Origin: Bacillus cereus
Lineage (GTDB): Bacteria > Bacillota > Bacilli > Bacillales > Bacillaceae_G
NCBI RefSeq assembly: GCF_025917685.1
Contig: NZ_CP089518.1
Coordinates: 4,527,001 to 4,591,000 of the forward strand
Length of the DNA: 64,000 nt
Direction of reading: 5' to 3'
In this document: positions 28,294-37,469 of the stretch, in pieces
Layout of the letters: every line of letters begins with the position of its first letter
Numbering within the stretch: position 1 is the stretch's first letter
Program-made: the position numbers and the translations under genes
Notes under the pieces: model-generated
Told to the model about the DNA's origin: nothing
Seen by the model: only the letters and a program-made list of their open reading frames with translations
Database searches by the model: none

Positions 28294-30321
28294 ATGGACG
28301 GTCGTGAAAATAAAAAAATAGAACAGTTACAATCCTTTACAAAAGACAATGAAGGAAAAGAGATGACAACAAATACAGGTGTCAAAATTTCAAATGATGA
28401 AAACTCTTTAACCGCCGGCGATCGTGGTCCTACACTTTTAGAAGATTTCCTTATGCGAGAAAAACTCGCTCATTTTGACCGCGAACGAATTCCTGAGAGA
28501 GTCGTGCACGCCCGCGGTTACGGAGCACATGGTGTTTTTGAGCTATATGAATCTTTAGAAGACTTAACAATGGCTCATTTTTTACAAGACCCATCTAAAA
28601 AAACACCTATTTTTATTCGTTTTTCCGAAGTTGCTGGATCAAAAGGTGCAAATGAAACGAACCGAGATGTACGAGGGTTTGCTGTTAAGTTTTATACAGA
28701 AGAAGGAAATTTCGATTTAGTAGGAAACAACATTCCAATTTTCTTCATTCAAGATGGTATTAAATTTCCGGATCTTATTCATGCTCTTAAACCCGAGCCA
28801 CATAATGAGATTCCCCAGGGGCAAACAGCACATGATACTTTTTGGGACTTTATCGCCAATAATCAAGAATCAGCTGCGATGATGATGTGGATTATGTCGG
28901 ATCGCTCAATTCCGAGAAGTTTTCGAATGATGCAAGGATTCGGCGTTCATACATTTCGCTTAGTTAATACGCACGGAAAGTCCCGATTCGTAAAATTTCA
29001 CTGGAAGCCTAAGCTTGGCGTTCACTCGTTAATTTGGGATGAAGCTCAAAAACTAGGCGGTGCTGATCCAGATTATCATCGCCGTGATTTATGGGAAAAT
29101 ATTAATGCTGGAAACTACCCTGAGTATGAACTTGGCATTCAAATTTTAGAAGAAGAGGATGAATTTAAATACGATTTCGATATATTAGATGCAACAAAAA
29201 TTTGGCCGGAAGAAGACTTCCCTGTTAAAATCATCGGAAAAATGACGTTAAATCGGAACGTTGATAACGTATTTGCTGAAACAGAACAAGTCGCACTGCA
29301 TCCTGGAAGCATTGTCCGTGGTATTGATTTTACAAATGATCCTCTCTTACAAGGTAGGCTCTTTTCTTATACAGATACACAATTGGCGCGCGTCGGTACA
29401 AACTATCAAGAATTACCGATTAATCGTCCGATATGCCCGTTTCATAACAACCAAAGAGATGGTGCTTCTAAATATATAATTGATAAAGGGAAAGTCGCTT
29501 ATCATAATAACTCCTTAGCTAATAATTCTCCTTACACTGTCCCTGGAACAAAGGGTGGATTTGTTACATACCCTTCTACTGTATCTGGGCATAAAACGAG
29601 AGAAACAGCTGCAAGTTTTAAAGACCACTTCTCACAAGCACGCTTATTTTGGAATAGTATGAGTCATGTCGAAAAAATCCATATTATACAAGCCTTCTCC
29701 TTTGAATTAGGAAAAGTAAAAAGTAAATCTGTTCGCCAACAAGTCGTAAGTATGATTGGTCATATTAGTACAGAATTGGCTACTTTAGTCGCAGAAGCGG
29801 TCGGGGTAACAGTACCCAATGTTCAAAAATCCAATGTCACAAAATCATCTCCAGCACTCAGTATGGCAAATACAACATTTAGTCCAAGTACATTACGGGT
29901 AGGTGTCATTGTTGCAAACGGGTATGACGGACAAAACGCACAATCTATGCTTCAGCAATTCAAACGAGTCGGTCTGCAGCCAGTAATTATTTCTGAACGA
30001 TTAGGTATAGTGCAAGGAACACAAAATGTACAGTGGGATGTAAATGATACTTTTTTAACAGGATCTCCACTTCTTTACGATGGCCTACTTCTTATTGGTG
30101 GAAATATTGATGATCATTTTCTTAATAAAGCAAATTCATTTGTAGTAGAATCATATAACCACTTTAAGCCAATCGGGGCTTTCCAAAATGGAACTACTAT
30201 TATTCAATCTTTAAATATTGAAGGAAAACCTGGCGTTATAACAGAACAAAACCCTACTCTATTTGCGAATGAATTTATTCAGGCAATGACAAAACGGCGC
30301 TTTTGGGAGAGAGCCTATTAA
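28294..30321 (+). CDS. katE: Catalase HPII (large-subunit, with C-terminal GATase-like domain)
   Basis: 675 residues from ATG 28294 (GGAGG 8 nt ahead; an in-frame GTG three codons earlier overlaps that site). VVHARGYGAHGVFE contains the catalytic His, GNNIPIFFIQDGIKFPD the catalytic Asn region, and RLFSYTDTQLARVG the haem-ligand Tyr. Residues after about 540 form the flavodoxin/GATase-1-like extension of clade 2 large catalases (TLRVGVIVANGYDG). It degrades hydrogen peroxide. No clear SigB or PerR box was found upstream. Confidence 0.96.
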   Translation: MDGRENKKIEQLQSFTKDNEGKEMTTNTGVKISNDENSLTAGDRGPTLLEDFLMREKLAHFDRERIPERVVHARGYGAHGVFELYESLEDLTMAHFLQDPSKKTPIFIRFSEVAGSKGANETNRDVRGFAVKFYTEEGNFDLVGNNIPIFFIQDGIKFPDLIHALKPEPHNEIPQGQTAHDTFWDFIANNQESAAMMMWIMSDRSIPRSFRMMQGFGVHTFRLVNTHGKSRFVKFHWKPKLGVHSLIWDEAQKLGGADPDYHRRDLWENINAGNYPEYELGIQILEEEDEFKYDFDILDATKIWPEEDFPVKIIGKMTLNRNVDNVFAETEQVALHPGSIVRGIDFTNDPLLQGRLFSYTDTQLARVGTNYQELPINRPICPFHNNQRDGASKYIIDKGKVAYHNNSLANNSPYTVPGTKGGFVTYPSTVSGHKTRETAASFKDHFSQARLFWNSMSHVEKIHIIQAFSFELGKVKSKSVRQQVVSMIGHISTELATLVAEAVGVTVPNVQKSNVTKSSPALSMANTTFSPSTLRVGVIVANGYDGQNAQSMLQQFKRVGLQPVIISERLGIVQGTQNVQWDVNDTFLTGSPLLYDGLLLIGGNIDDHFLNKANSFVVESYNHFKPIGAFQNGTTIIQSLNIEGKPGVITEQNPTLFANEFIQAMTKRRFWERAY

Positions 30322-30342
30322 AATGTATGAGGAGGATATATC

Positions 30343-31152
30343 ATGTTCGTTACAGTGGAAAAAGATGTACATATTTTTGTGCAAGATATGAACCCAGATC
30401 CTGACAGTAAAACTGTTTTCTTCGTACACGGATGGCCTTTGAATCACCAAATGTTTCAATATCAATTCAATGTTTTACCACAGCACGGTTTTCGCTGCGT
30501 CGCCATGGACATTCGCGGAAACGGGCAATCTGATAAACCATGGACCGGTTACACATACGATCGTTTAGCTGACGATATCGCAATTGTATTAGAAGCACTT
30601 CAAATACAAAATGCTACGTTAGTTGGTTTCTCAGTCGGCGGTGCTCTTTCTATTCGATACATGTCCCGATATAACGGTCGCCATATTTCTAAACTTGCAT
30701 TAATCGATGCCGTCTCCCCCTCTTTCGTAAAAAACCAACAATCCCCTTACGGCGTACCGAAAGAACAAGCAGATACCCTTATTAATCAAATGTATGTAAA
30801 TTTGCCTAAATTTCTAAATGATGTATCTTTATCATTTTTTAATAGGAACTTAGGAGCCGCTACGTTAGAATGGTTTTCTTATCTCGGTATGCAGTCCGCT
30901 TCCTATGCTCTCATCAAAATTTTGCAAGCTGCTGCAAACGAAGACGTAACGAAGGACTTAAGTAAAATTAACGTCCCAACAAAAATATTCCACGGTGTTC
31001 ACGATCAACTTATTCCTTATAAAAGCGCTGAGCTAACAAAAGAGCGAATTAAAAACTCTGAAATATACCCTCTTACAAATAGCGGGCACGGCTCTCCTAT
31101 CGATCAAGCGGATGAGTTAAATAAAGAACTTATTAAATTTTTAAATTCATAG
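30343..31152 (+). CDS. Alpha/beta hydrolase (non-haem chloroperoxidase-like)
   Basis: 269 residues. HGWPLNHQMFQYQ forms the oxyanion region, GFSVGGALSIRY carries the nucleophile Ser, FHGVHDQLIP the acid, and NSGHGSPIDQ the His. The sequence pattern is that of esterase / cofactor-free haloperoxidase-like hydrolases. It starts 21 nt after katE with GAGGAGG ahead, so the two are likely co-transcribed, which hints at an oxidative-stress role (inference). Confidence 0.88.
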   Translation: MFVTVEKDVHIFVQDMNPDPDSKTVFFVHGWPLNHQMFQYQFNVLPQHGFRCVAMDIRGNGQSDKPWTGYTYDRLADDIAIVLEALQIQNATLVGFSVGGALSIRYMSRYNGRHISKLALIDAVSPSFVKNQQSPYGVPKEQADTLINQMYVNLPKFLNDVSLSFFNRNLGAATLEWFSYLGMQSASYALIKILQAAANEDVTKDLSKINVPTKIFHGVHDQLIPYKSAELTKERIKNSEIYPLTNSGHGSPIDQADELNKELIKFLNS

Positions 31153-31162
31153 TTACTTTACA

Positions 31163-31199
31163 AAAAAAGAATTTGCCCTTACGGCAAATTCTTTTTCTT
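31163..31199 (+). terminator. katE-hydrolase terminator
   Basis: AAAAAGAATTTGCC pairs with GGCAAATTCTTTTT around CTTAC. Confidence 0.9.
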
Positions 31200-31531
31200 A
31201 ACTACCTTTTTCTATCGATTTAGAAGACACCGGAATGAACAATGATTTATCTATTTCCTTCTTTTCCTGTCTTTGTTCATATGGCTCTTTCTTTGTCTTT
31301 TTATACATAGAATATAGATTACTACCTTGCTCTTTCTTTATTCCTTTGATCATCATATGTAAAACGAATATAGAAACAGTAAAGAATAGTCATAGAATAC
31401 GTATACGGTTCAATAATTCGTTCAAAAAAGGGAATTGACTGCATAGTGTTCGTATCAATATGTGCAATCTCCTTTGGAGAAGCTAACCTCTGTAAAAATG
31501 TAATAAAGTCAAGCTTATTCCCTAGAAACAA
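31198..31531 (-). pseudogene. Frameshifted gene remnant, membrane protein
   Basis: Upstream frame (TTG 31531) reads FLGNKLDFITFLQRL ... FERIIEPYTYSMTIL. Another frame then reads FTVSIFVLHMMIKGIKK ... DKSLFIPVSSKSIEKGS and stops at 31198-31200. Joined near 31380, they give one coherent protein of about 110 residues: hydrophilic head, one membrane segment, charged tail. The upstream start lacks a ribosome site. So the gene carries an indel and probably a lost 5' end. Family not recognised. The 31200-31711 stretch otherwise holds only a terminator. Confidence 0.55.
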
Positions 31532-31672
31532 ATCATCTAATTATACACTAAACGAAAGATTCACACACTTCTCACAAATCAATCAATAAATCGATTCTAT
31601 TTTAATTTATACTAAATGTACAGGTAATATTCCCTAAACCCAGACTGTCTGGTTACCCCGTTAAATACTATG

Positions 31673-31709
31673 AAAAAAGAACTTGTATTGTATACAAGTT
31701 CTTTTTTTC
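31673..31709 (-). terminator. Terminator of the LTA-synthase-like gene
   Basis: AAAAAAGAACTTGTA pairs with TACAAGTTCTTTTTT. Confidence 0.9.
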
Positions 31710-31711
31710 GC

Positions 31712-33778
31712 TTATTTAAATAATATATCCTTACTATATTGCTTTCCGGCGAGTAAGTCATATTGAATAAACTCATATTGCTTTAACATTTCTTTTTGCT
31801 TCGCTGTTAAATTTTTTATTACTTCTCCGTCTTTTCCTATCATCAATTCGTCACGAAGTACGGGAACTTCTTCATATAACTTCGATAAAAATTGATAGAA
31901 CGGTACCTTATTTAATCCAGCATAATCAAGGACAAGGTTTGAAAAATAAATTGGACTTACTAAACCTAAATTGTCATTTGGTATATCAAAATTGGCATAC
32001 ATTAATAATGGCGTTTGTGCCATTGCTAATCGTTCACTTGGCGTTTTTTCATTTGTTATATAGCCAGTCTCTTTATAAAGAGATTTATTTGTTCCTAGTG
32101 ATGGGAGATGATCTCCAAAAAACACCAATAATGTAGGTCTATCTAGACTATCTAGTTGCTCTATTAAATATTGAAGAGCTTCATCTGAACGTCTTAAACC
32201 TTCTGTATAAGTCTCTAATTCAGCCCTCGATTCTTCATTTTCTAATCCACTAATCTCGATTTGATTTTCGCCAAATCTTCCTTCTGTAAATGGAAAATGA
32301 TTTTGCATCGTAACTGCATGAACAAACGTAGGTTTCTTTTGTTTCTCTAATTCAGCTATTATCTCTTTACTTATAGATAAATCGCTAATATAATCTCCAT
32401 CAACTTCTACATTTTCCATCGTATCTTGTGCATTAAAATTATCAAAACCTAACACTTTATATACATCATCGCGTTTAAAAAATGAGCGACCGAACGAATG
32501 AATAGCGCTCGTGTAATACCCTTCTTTTTTCAATGTTCGAGGAATGGATGGAATTTCTATTTTATTTGTAACGACTTGCTGATATGGTATAGATCCTGGT
32601 TTTAACAAACTCATTGAATAACTCGTTAACGCCTCAAATTCAACATTCGCAGTATTCCCTCCAAATGTTGGCGAAATAGTTTGTCCACCTGGAAAACTTT
32701 CTATATAATGATGCAAATTCGGTAAAGGATCTTCACTAAAGGAAAGATTCGTTAATTTCGTTGGATCCCAAAACGATTCACTCATTACAAAAATAATATT
32801 TGGTTTCTCTTCTTGTTTCTGTACCCCTATATTGCTACCATATTGTTTCTTTATGTCGTTTGCTATTTGAAGCATATTTTCTTTTGAATAATCTTTCGGC
32901 TTTTCAATGACTGTCGTATCTAAATTACTTATAAAGCCTAACACAAAACCATTCGAAGCATAATTTTCATTTTGATTCCACAAAACGAACTCTATACCCG
33001 ACTTTTGAAACCATTTATTCATAAACGTATTCGTAAAATTACCATACGCATATAAAACAAAAACGGATCCTACTACTAATAAGGCTCTTACTCCTGGATG
33101 AATCTTTACACTTTGAATATATTTTCTAATATATATCCCCGCTATAATACAAGCTACAATACTTACGATAACGACAAAAATATAACTCCAACTAAAATAT
33201 TCCATCACCATCGGTATAACAGATTGCATATGGCCAATCTGTGTAAAATCAGAAGGATATAGAGGCTCTCCTCTAAAAATAATTTTAAAGTGATTTACAA
33301 TAGCCAAAATAATTAATACACTGCTTGTCAAAATAGTACTCAAAAAAACTTTTCCAAGTACGTTGTACACCAAGACATATATCGCATAAATTAAAATTAA
33401 GCTAAATATAAACTGTGCATTATAGCTGTAAATCCAATTCATTGTATTGAATAGGTCCATATTATTTTGCATAAAAATAAAAAGTAGAGTAACCGCATGA
33501 GCTACTAAAAAAGTTCTAATATAAATCCGAATAATCGGTTTAAATTTATTAACTATACCTTTATTTAAATATGCAACATACAGTAGTACAACCCACATCA
33601 AAATTGTCATTGTGCTTAAAACAATTTTTTGATTTAACATATCTTTCATCGCATCTAAACTAAAATATTTTAAAATCAAGAAAAGTGTGGGTACAACATA
33701 TAAGGTTACTAAACCACTTAAAAGCGCTGAAATTAATATACTTCTTCTTGGCTGATGAAATGAAGAATTATCCCTCAA
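31712..33778 (-). CDS. LTA synthase family protein (sulfatase-fold phosphoglycerol transferase)
   Basis: About 688 residues from TTG 33778, chosen because AGAGGG stands 7 nt ahead; a GTG at 33817 is in frame but has no site. About eight or more membrane segments in the first 280 residues, then an external sulfatase-fold domain: FVMSESFWDPTKL, GGNTANVEFE (expected catalytic Thr), HSFGRSFFKRDDVY, and VFFGDHLPSLG with metal ligands. Relatives polymerise or transfer glycerol phosphate in teichoic acid synthesis. More N-terminal helices than the five of classical LtaS, so it is a distant branch. Confidence 0.87.
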   Translation of the reverse strand: MRDNSSFHQPRRSILISALLSGLVTLYVVPTLFLILKYFSLDAMKDMLNQKIVLSTMTILMWVVLLYVAYLNKGIVNKFKPIIRIYIRTFLVAHAVTLLFIFMQNNMDLFNTMNWIYSYNAQFIFSLILIYAIYVLVYNVLGKVFLSTILTSSVLIILAIVNHFKIIFRGEPLYPSDFTQIGHMQSVIPMVMEYFSWSYIFVVIVSIVACIIAGIYIRKYIQSVKIHPGVRALLVVGSVFVLYAYGNFTNTFMNKWFQKSGIEFVLWNQNENYASNGFVLGFISNLDTTVIEKPKDYSKENMLQIANDIKKQYGSNIGVQKQEEKPNIIFVMSESFWDPTKLTNLSFSEDPLPNLHHYIESFPGGQTISPTFGGNTANVEFEALTSYSMSLLKPGSIPYQQVVTNKIEIPSIPRTLKKEGYYTSAIHSFGRSFFKRDDVYKVLGFDNFNAQDTMENVEVDGDYISDLSISKEIIAELEKQKKPTFVHAVTMQNHFPFTEGRFGENQIEISGLENEESRAELETYTEGLRRSDEALQYLIEQLDSLDRPTLLVFFGDHLPSLGTNKSLYKETGYITNEKTPSERLAMAQTPLLMYANFDIPNDNLGLVSPIYFSNLVLDYAGLNKVPFYQFLSKLYEEVPVLRDELMIGKDGEVIKNLTAKQKEMLKQYEFIQYDLLAGKQYSKDILFK

Positions 33779-33924
33779 TTCATTCCCTCTTTTCTGTTTA
33801 TTAATTTCACCCCGCACCGTAATAAAATATTACTTATATAAACATAACATATTATGTACACAACGTCTTCTCATGTACACCCTCCGTATAGTGTCATCTG
33901 TTACCTTTTGTACATACCGAATAG

Positions 33925-33962
33925 AAAAAAGAGATTTCCTAAGAAAGGAAATCTCTTTTTCT
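33925..33962 (-). terminator. Terminator of the YwbE-domain lipoprotein gene
   Basis: AAAAAGAGATTTCC pairs with GGAAATCTCTTTTT. Confidence 0.9.
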
Positions 33963-33968
33963 TTTTCA

Positions 33969-34622
33969 TTACCCAACACTTTGAACACGGCCAATTTGTC
34001 CATCTTGTAATCGAACTTTAATTCCGTACGTATGTGTTTCCGTGTTTGTTAAAATATCTTTCACAACACCGCTCACAGTTTTACTATAATCTTTATCTAA
34101 TTGGATAACTACATGGGAACCGACCGAAATTTGTGATCTTGTCGGCTTCCCACCCGTTGCTTGTGTTGTTTTTTCTTGTTTCTGTGTTCTCTCTTGTTGT
34201 GCAGACTGTTGTTGCTGGATCTTCTGCTGTTCTTGCTTACGTTTTTCTTCTTCTACTCTTTGTTGCTCTTCTTGCTTACGCTTTTCTTCTTCTACTCTTT
34301 GCTGCTCTTCCTGCTTACGCTTTTCTTCTTCTACCCTTTGCTGTTCTTCTTGCTTACGCTTTTCTTCTTCTACTCTTTGCTGCTCTTCTTGCTTATGCTT
34401 CTCTTCTTCTACTCTTTGCTGCTCTTCCTGCTTACGCTTTTCTTCCGCTGCCTTTTGTTGTTCTTCTTGTTTACTTTCCTCTTCTACCTTCTTATCTTCT
34501 ACTTTCTTCTCATCTATTTTCTGTTCTTCCGCTGCCTTCAGCTTGTCCTCTTCATCTTTACAAGCTGTTAAAACAACTACACATAAGCCCGTAAGTACAA
34601 ATAATAATAATTTCTTTAACAT
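33969..34622 (-). CDS. Lipoprotein with 13-residue Glu/Lys/Gln repeats and C-terminal YwbE-like domain
   Basis: 217 residues. Signal peptide and lipobox VLTAC with Cys20. Residues 45-135 are a charged repeat, units EEKRKQEEQQRVE of 13 residues, five nearly perfect, predicted to be a long helix or coiled coil. After a Gln/Thr-rich linker, the last 55 residues (ISVGSHVVIQLDKD ... GVVKDILT ... GIKVRLQDGQIGRVQ) match the small YwbE/DUF2196 family, here placed outside the cell on a stalk. AGGAGG precedes the ATG. Function unknown. Confidence 0.82.
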   Translation of the reverse strand: MLKKLLLFVLTGLCVVVLTACKDEEDKLKAAEEQKIDEKKVEDKKVEEESKQEEQQKAAEEKRKQEEQQRVEEEKHKQEEQQRVEEEKRKQEEQQRVEEEKRKQEEQQRVEEEKRKQEEQQRVEEEKRKQEQQKIQQQQSAQQERTQKQEKTTQATGGKPTRSQISVGSHVVIQLDKDYSKTVSGVVKDILTNTETHTYGIKVRLQDGQIGRVQSVG

Positions 34623-34766
34623 TAAAAAATCCTCCTATATATACATTACAAATAATGACCTTTAATAGAATAACAAATATGTATGAACCCAATTGTCGTA
34701 ATTTGTCGTATGCATTGAATTTCCCATGTAACACTATATGCTACAATTGGAAAAAGGGGGGCCAAT

Positions 34767-35030
34767 GTGAATACACCTACATTCTCATTTCCCAAAATCA
34801 TTTTCCTCATTATTTACTTCATGCTATATATTCCATTCTTCATTCGAATTACTTCTCACAAGCCGTTAGAATTTGGATTGCTTTCTCATACTCTTATCCT
34901 CTCTTCCTATTTAACAATTACCATTTTAAATTACAAAAAGAAGAACAACAACAAATGGACTAATTGTAGAATGGATAAAGGCGCTTTCTGTGTCTTAATT
35001 AGTAAAAACAAAGAAAAGACACCCATATAA
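34767..35030 (+). CDS. Small membrane protein, 87 aa, GTG start
   Basis: Begins (GTG) MNTPTFSFPKIIFLIIYF with AAAGGGGGG ahead; two hydrophobic segments (about 9-27 and 38-54), then a polar tail YKKKNNNK to the stop, which lies inside a terminator. Family not recognised; the C-terminal 25 residues look less constrained. Confidence 0.55.
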   Translation: MNTPTFSFPKIIFLIIYFMLYIPFFIRITSHKPLEFGLLSHTLILSSYLTITILNYKKKNNNKWTNCRMDKGAFCVLISKNKEKTPI

Positions 35031-35042
35031 GAGTGTCTTTTC
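35012..35042. terminator. Bidirectional terminator
   Basis: GAAAAGACAC / GTGTCTTTTC stem between the small membrane gene and the YjcZ-type gene. Confidence 0.85.
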
Positions 35043-35052
35043 CGATAGTTTT

Positions 35053-35154
35053 TTAGCAGAAGCAAGAAGCTCCAACTATGATTAATAAAATAAATAATAC
35101 AACTAATAAAGCAAAGCCGCCGCCACAACTACTACAACTACCACCAAAGCCCAT
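35053..35154 (-). CDS. YjcZ family sporulation peptide, 33 aa
   Basis: MGFGGSCSSCGGGFALLVVL then a hydrophobic run ending VGASCFC. Gly/Cys-rich head followed by one membrane helix is the YjcZ / YhfM-type Bacillus sporulation peptide pattern. AAGGAGG stands 7 nt ahead of ATG. Probably made in the forespore or mother cell membrane. Confidence 0.85.
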   Translation of the reverse strand: MGFGGSCSSCGGGFALLVVLFILLIIVGASCFC

Positions 35155-35261
35155 AATAGTTCCTCCTTTAGATAAGAGGAGAAAACAAGGTGTCACTCAT
35201 GTATTTTAACGGATTCAATTTACTTTATGTTTTTACTCATTAATTGAGCAGGTCCTTTAAG

Positions 35262-35290
35262 AAAAAAAGAAAAGACACCCTAAGGTGCCT
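35262..35290 (-). terminator. Terminator-like hairpin
   Basis: GGCACC / GGTGTC (one G-U) with TTTTCTTTTTTT on the minus strand. No gene visible upstream on that strand. Confidence 0.55.
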
Positions 35291-35579
35291 TCCTCTGACT
35301 TGATAACCAAGTTTTATGTATTAAACTTCTATCCAATATTCTTGGAATTTCAATTCTTTTTTTTCGAAAATTTCCAATCATACACCTTATGAAGTTTACA
35401 ATTATTCACAGGTTAATCATACCAAATAATCGTATAGACAACGAGACTTGTATTTAAATTCCAATAGCAATTTGTATCGCAGATTTAGTTATTTTATTTT
35501 GGTTTGTTGTAATGGTTCTAACACGAAAGAAATAGATTTATAGTAATTTAAAAGTAATATTTTACTGATGTATAAACCT

Positions 35580-35614
35580 AAAAAACTCCCTTTAGATGCC
35601 TAAGGGGAGTTTTT
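35580..35614 (+). terminator. Terminator-like hairpin
   Basis: AAAACTCCCTTTAG / CTAAGGGGAGTTTT with T-run; no plus-strand gene is visible just upstream. Confidence 0.7.
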
Positions 35615-35681
35615 TTAAAATCTATATTTTATATGGATTAAGGATAACGAGGTTTATTGATAAAAACACACAAAAACCCCG

Positions 35682-35720
35682 AATCATGGGCTTTTTTAAG
35701 TGCCCATGATTCGGGATACA
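35682..35720 (-). terminator. Strong terminator of the 36330-35792 operon
   Basis: CCCGAATCATGGGC pairs perfectly over 14 bp with GCCCATGATTCGGG; minus strand continues GTTTTTG. Confidence 0.8.
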
Positions 35721-35791
35721 GTTCAATGCGACAGGTTCTTTTTGTTACTTATTTATGAAAGGAAAAAATGATGAAATGATTAGCATGTTTA

Positions 35792-36022
35792 CTATATAAG
35801 AGGAAGCATCCATATTTTCCATATGATACACACGATTACTATAAAGATAAAATCAAAAAAATCTAATCTCGGCCCCTTTTTCATAGTCATATCTAGCCAC
35901 ATATGAATCCATTTCATTTCCTTATACTTATGAATATTTTTCTTTGCAAATCGGTAAATGAGCACTTGCATAATGAAAACTCCGGCTACGCAAATACATA
36001 ATAAGATGAGAAATCCAATCAC
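35792..36022 (-). CDS. Small membrane protein, 76 aa, GTG start
   Basis: GTG at 36022 with AAGGAGG ahead. Begins with a hydrophobic segment (VIGFLILLCICVAGVFIM), has a basic middle (KKNIHKYKEMK), and a second hydrophobic C-terminal run ending WMLPLI. Lies 11 nt after the preceding gene's stop, so it is the second gene of a two-gene operon. Family not recognised. Confidence 0.65.
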   Translation of the reverse strand: MIGFLILLCICVAGVFIMQVLIYRFAKKNIHKYKEMKWIHMWLDMTMKKGPRLDFFDFIFIVIVCIIWKIWMLPLI

Positions 36023-36033
36023 GAAATTCCTCC

Positions 36034-36330
36034 TTATTTTTGCAGCGCTTTTTCTACGATATGGTTCCGGAGCACCCATTCTTCAAACTGTGCACTTCCA
36101 AATTCCCAGCTAAGATCACGAGCATGTACAGAAAAAACGTAATAACCGGCATATTCGTCCATAAACATTCCTGCCTCTACATCATCTTTCTGAATACCAT
36201 ATACTCCAAAATTAAAATATACATCCCACACGTCTTCATGCTTCCTCTTATAAGCAATCGATTCCATATCACATTCAGTTCCGAAATAATCAAGATGTAA
36301 ATGTACGCTATCATCGTATTCGTAATCCAT
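36034..36330 (-). CDS. DUF3986-like small soluble protein
   Basis: 98 residues beginning MDYEYDDSVHLHLDYFG; acidic, aromatic-rich, ends VEKALQK. The HLHLDYFG and EDVWDVYFNFGVYGI stretches recall the DUF3986 family of Bacillus, unknown function. ATG follows AAGGGGTGATAA. First gene of a two-gene operon with the membrane protein; divergent from ytlA. Confidence 0.7.
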   Translation of the reverse strand: MDYEYDDSVHLHLDYFGTECDMESIAYKRKHEDVWDVYFNFGVYGIQKDDVEAGMFMDEYAGYYVFSVHARDLSWEFGSAQFEEWVLRNHIVEKALQK

Positions 36331-36450
36331 TTTATCACCCCTTATATTTGTACTTCTTTACTACCCCAAAAATTCCTGCTATATATACTCACATATGGGC
36401 ACTTACCTACATATTATGCTTGTAGATTGACTTCTAGGAGGTGTCATATA

Positions 36451-37458
36451 GTGAAAAAATTAATTACCGTTTTTTGCATCATGTTATTAGCTGTTTTCAC
36501 ATTCACTGCTTGTAGTAGCACAAAGGAAAATACGAAAGAGCAAGATCAAAAAATTCGCGTTGGCGAAGTTACCCACTCTCTTTTCTACGCACCATTATAT
36601 GTTGGAATTGAAAAAGGATTTTTTAAAGAGGAAGGTTTAAATATTGACTTACAAACAACAGCTGGCGGAGATAAAACGATGACCGCCCTTTTATCTGGCG
36701 GAATTGATATTGCGCTTGTTGGTTCAGAAACGTCTATTTATGTTCATCAACAAGGAGCAAAAGATCCTGTCATTAATTTTGCGCAGCTTACACAAACAGA
36801 TGGCACATTTTTAGTTTCCCGTAAAAAATTAGATTCTTTTAATTGGAACGACGTAAAAGGCGTTACGTTTTTAGGACAGCGTAAAGGCGGCATGCCACAA
36901 ATGGTTGGTGAATACGTTTTAAAGAAAAATGGCATTGACCCTCGCAAAGATACGAACTTAATTCAAAATATCGAGTTTGCTAATATTGCAAATGCCTTTT
37001 CATCTGGTACGGGAGAATTTGTACAGCTCTTTGAACCGACTGCAAGTATACTGGAAAAAGAGGGAAAAGGTTATATCGTCGCGTCTTTTGGAGCTGAATC
37101 TGGCACTGTTCCGTATACAACGTTTATGGCAAAAGAAAGTTTCTTAAAGAAAGATAAAGCTGCTGCTGAAAAATTCACGCGTGCACTATATAAAGCACAG
37201 CAATGGGTTGATACTCATAGTCCAGAAGAGATTGCCAATGCTGTTTCACCACTATTTAAAGACACTTCAAAAGACATTTCAGTGAAAGTAATTGAACGCT
37301 ACAAAAAACAACATTCTTATGCAACAAATCCATTATTAGATGCTTCTGAATGGAAACAGCTCCAAACGATTATGAAAGAAGCTGGTGAATTGCAAAAAGA
37401 AGTTCCACATGAAACGCTCGTCAATACAAAAATTGCCGAAAGCGTTATTAAGAAATAG
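36451..37458 (+). CDS. ytlA: ABC transporter substrate-binding lipoprotein (NMT1/THI5-like), YtlA
   Basis: 335 residues from GTG 36451 (AGGAGG ahead); the longer frame to 36301 has no ribosome site. Signal peptide with lipobox FTACSS, Cys21. SHSLFYAPLYVGIEKGFFKEEGL-like start of the mature part, then TAGGDKTMTALLSGGIDIALVG, typical of NMT1/SsuA-type binding proteins for sulfonates, nitrate, or pyrimidine/thiamine precursors. The operon ytlA-ytlC-ytlD matches B. subtilis. Ligand unknown. Confidence 0.9.
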   Translation: MKKLITVFCIMLLAVFTFTACSSTKENTKEQDQKIRVGEVTHSLFYAPLYVGIEKGFFKEEGLNIDLQTTAGGDKTMTALLSGGIDIALVGSETSIYVHQQGAKDPVINFAQLTQTDGTFLVSRKKLDSFNWNDVKGVTFLGQRKGGMPQMVGEYVLKKNGIDPRKDTNLIQNIEFANIANAFSSGTGEFVQLFEPTASILEKEGKGYIVASFGAESGTVPYTTFMAKESFLKKDKAAAEKFTRALYKAQQWVDTHSPEEIANAVSPLFKDTSKDISVKVIERYKKQHSYATNPLLDASEWKQLQTIMKEAGELQKEVPHETLVNTKIAESVIKK

Positions 37459-37469
37459 AGGCGAAGTGT

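Larger units (their letters stand above)
35155..35791. other. Gene-free stretch with three terminator-like hairpins
   Basis: No convincing gene. Contains hairpins at 35262-35290, 35580-35614 and 35682-35720. Around 35460-35534 a short hydrophobic frame (IAICIADLVILFWFVVMV, ending TRKK) is readable on the plus strand but lacks a start codon or ribosome site, so it may be a relic. Confidence 0.5.

Noticed and set aside
34133..34594. Hydrophobic plus-strand frames (LLLFVALLAYAF repeats)
   Set aside because: Antisense of Glu/Lys/Gln repeats in the YwbE-domain lipoprotein.
35680..35720. Long perfect 14-bp inverted repeat as a mobile element end
   Set aside because: It is followed by GTTTTTG on the minus strand and sits right behind a minus-strand operon, so terminator is the simpler reading.
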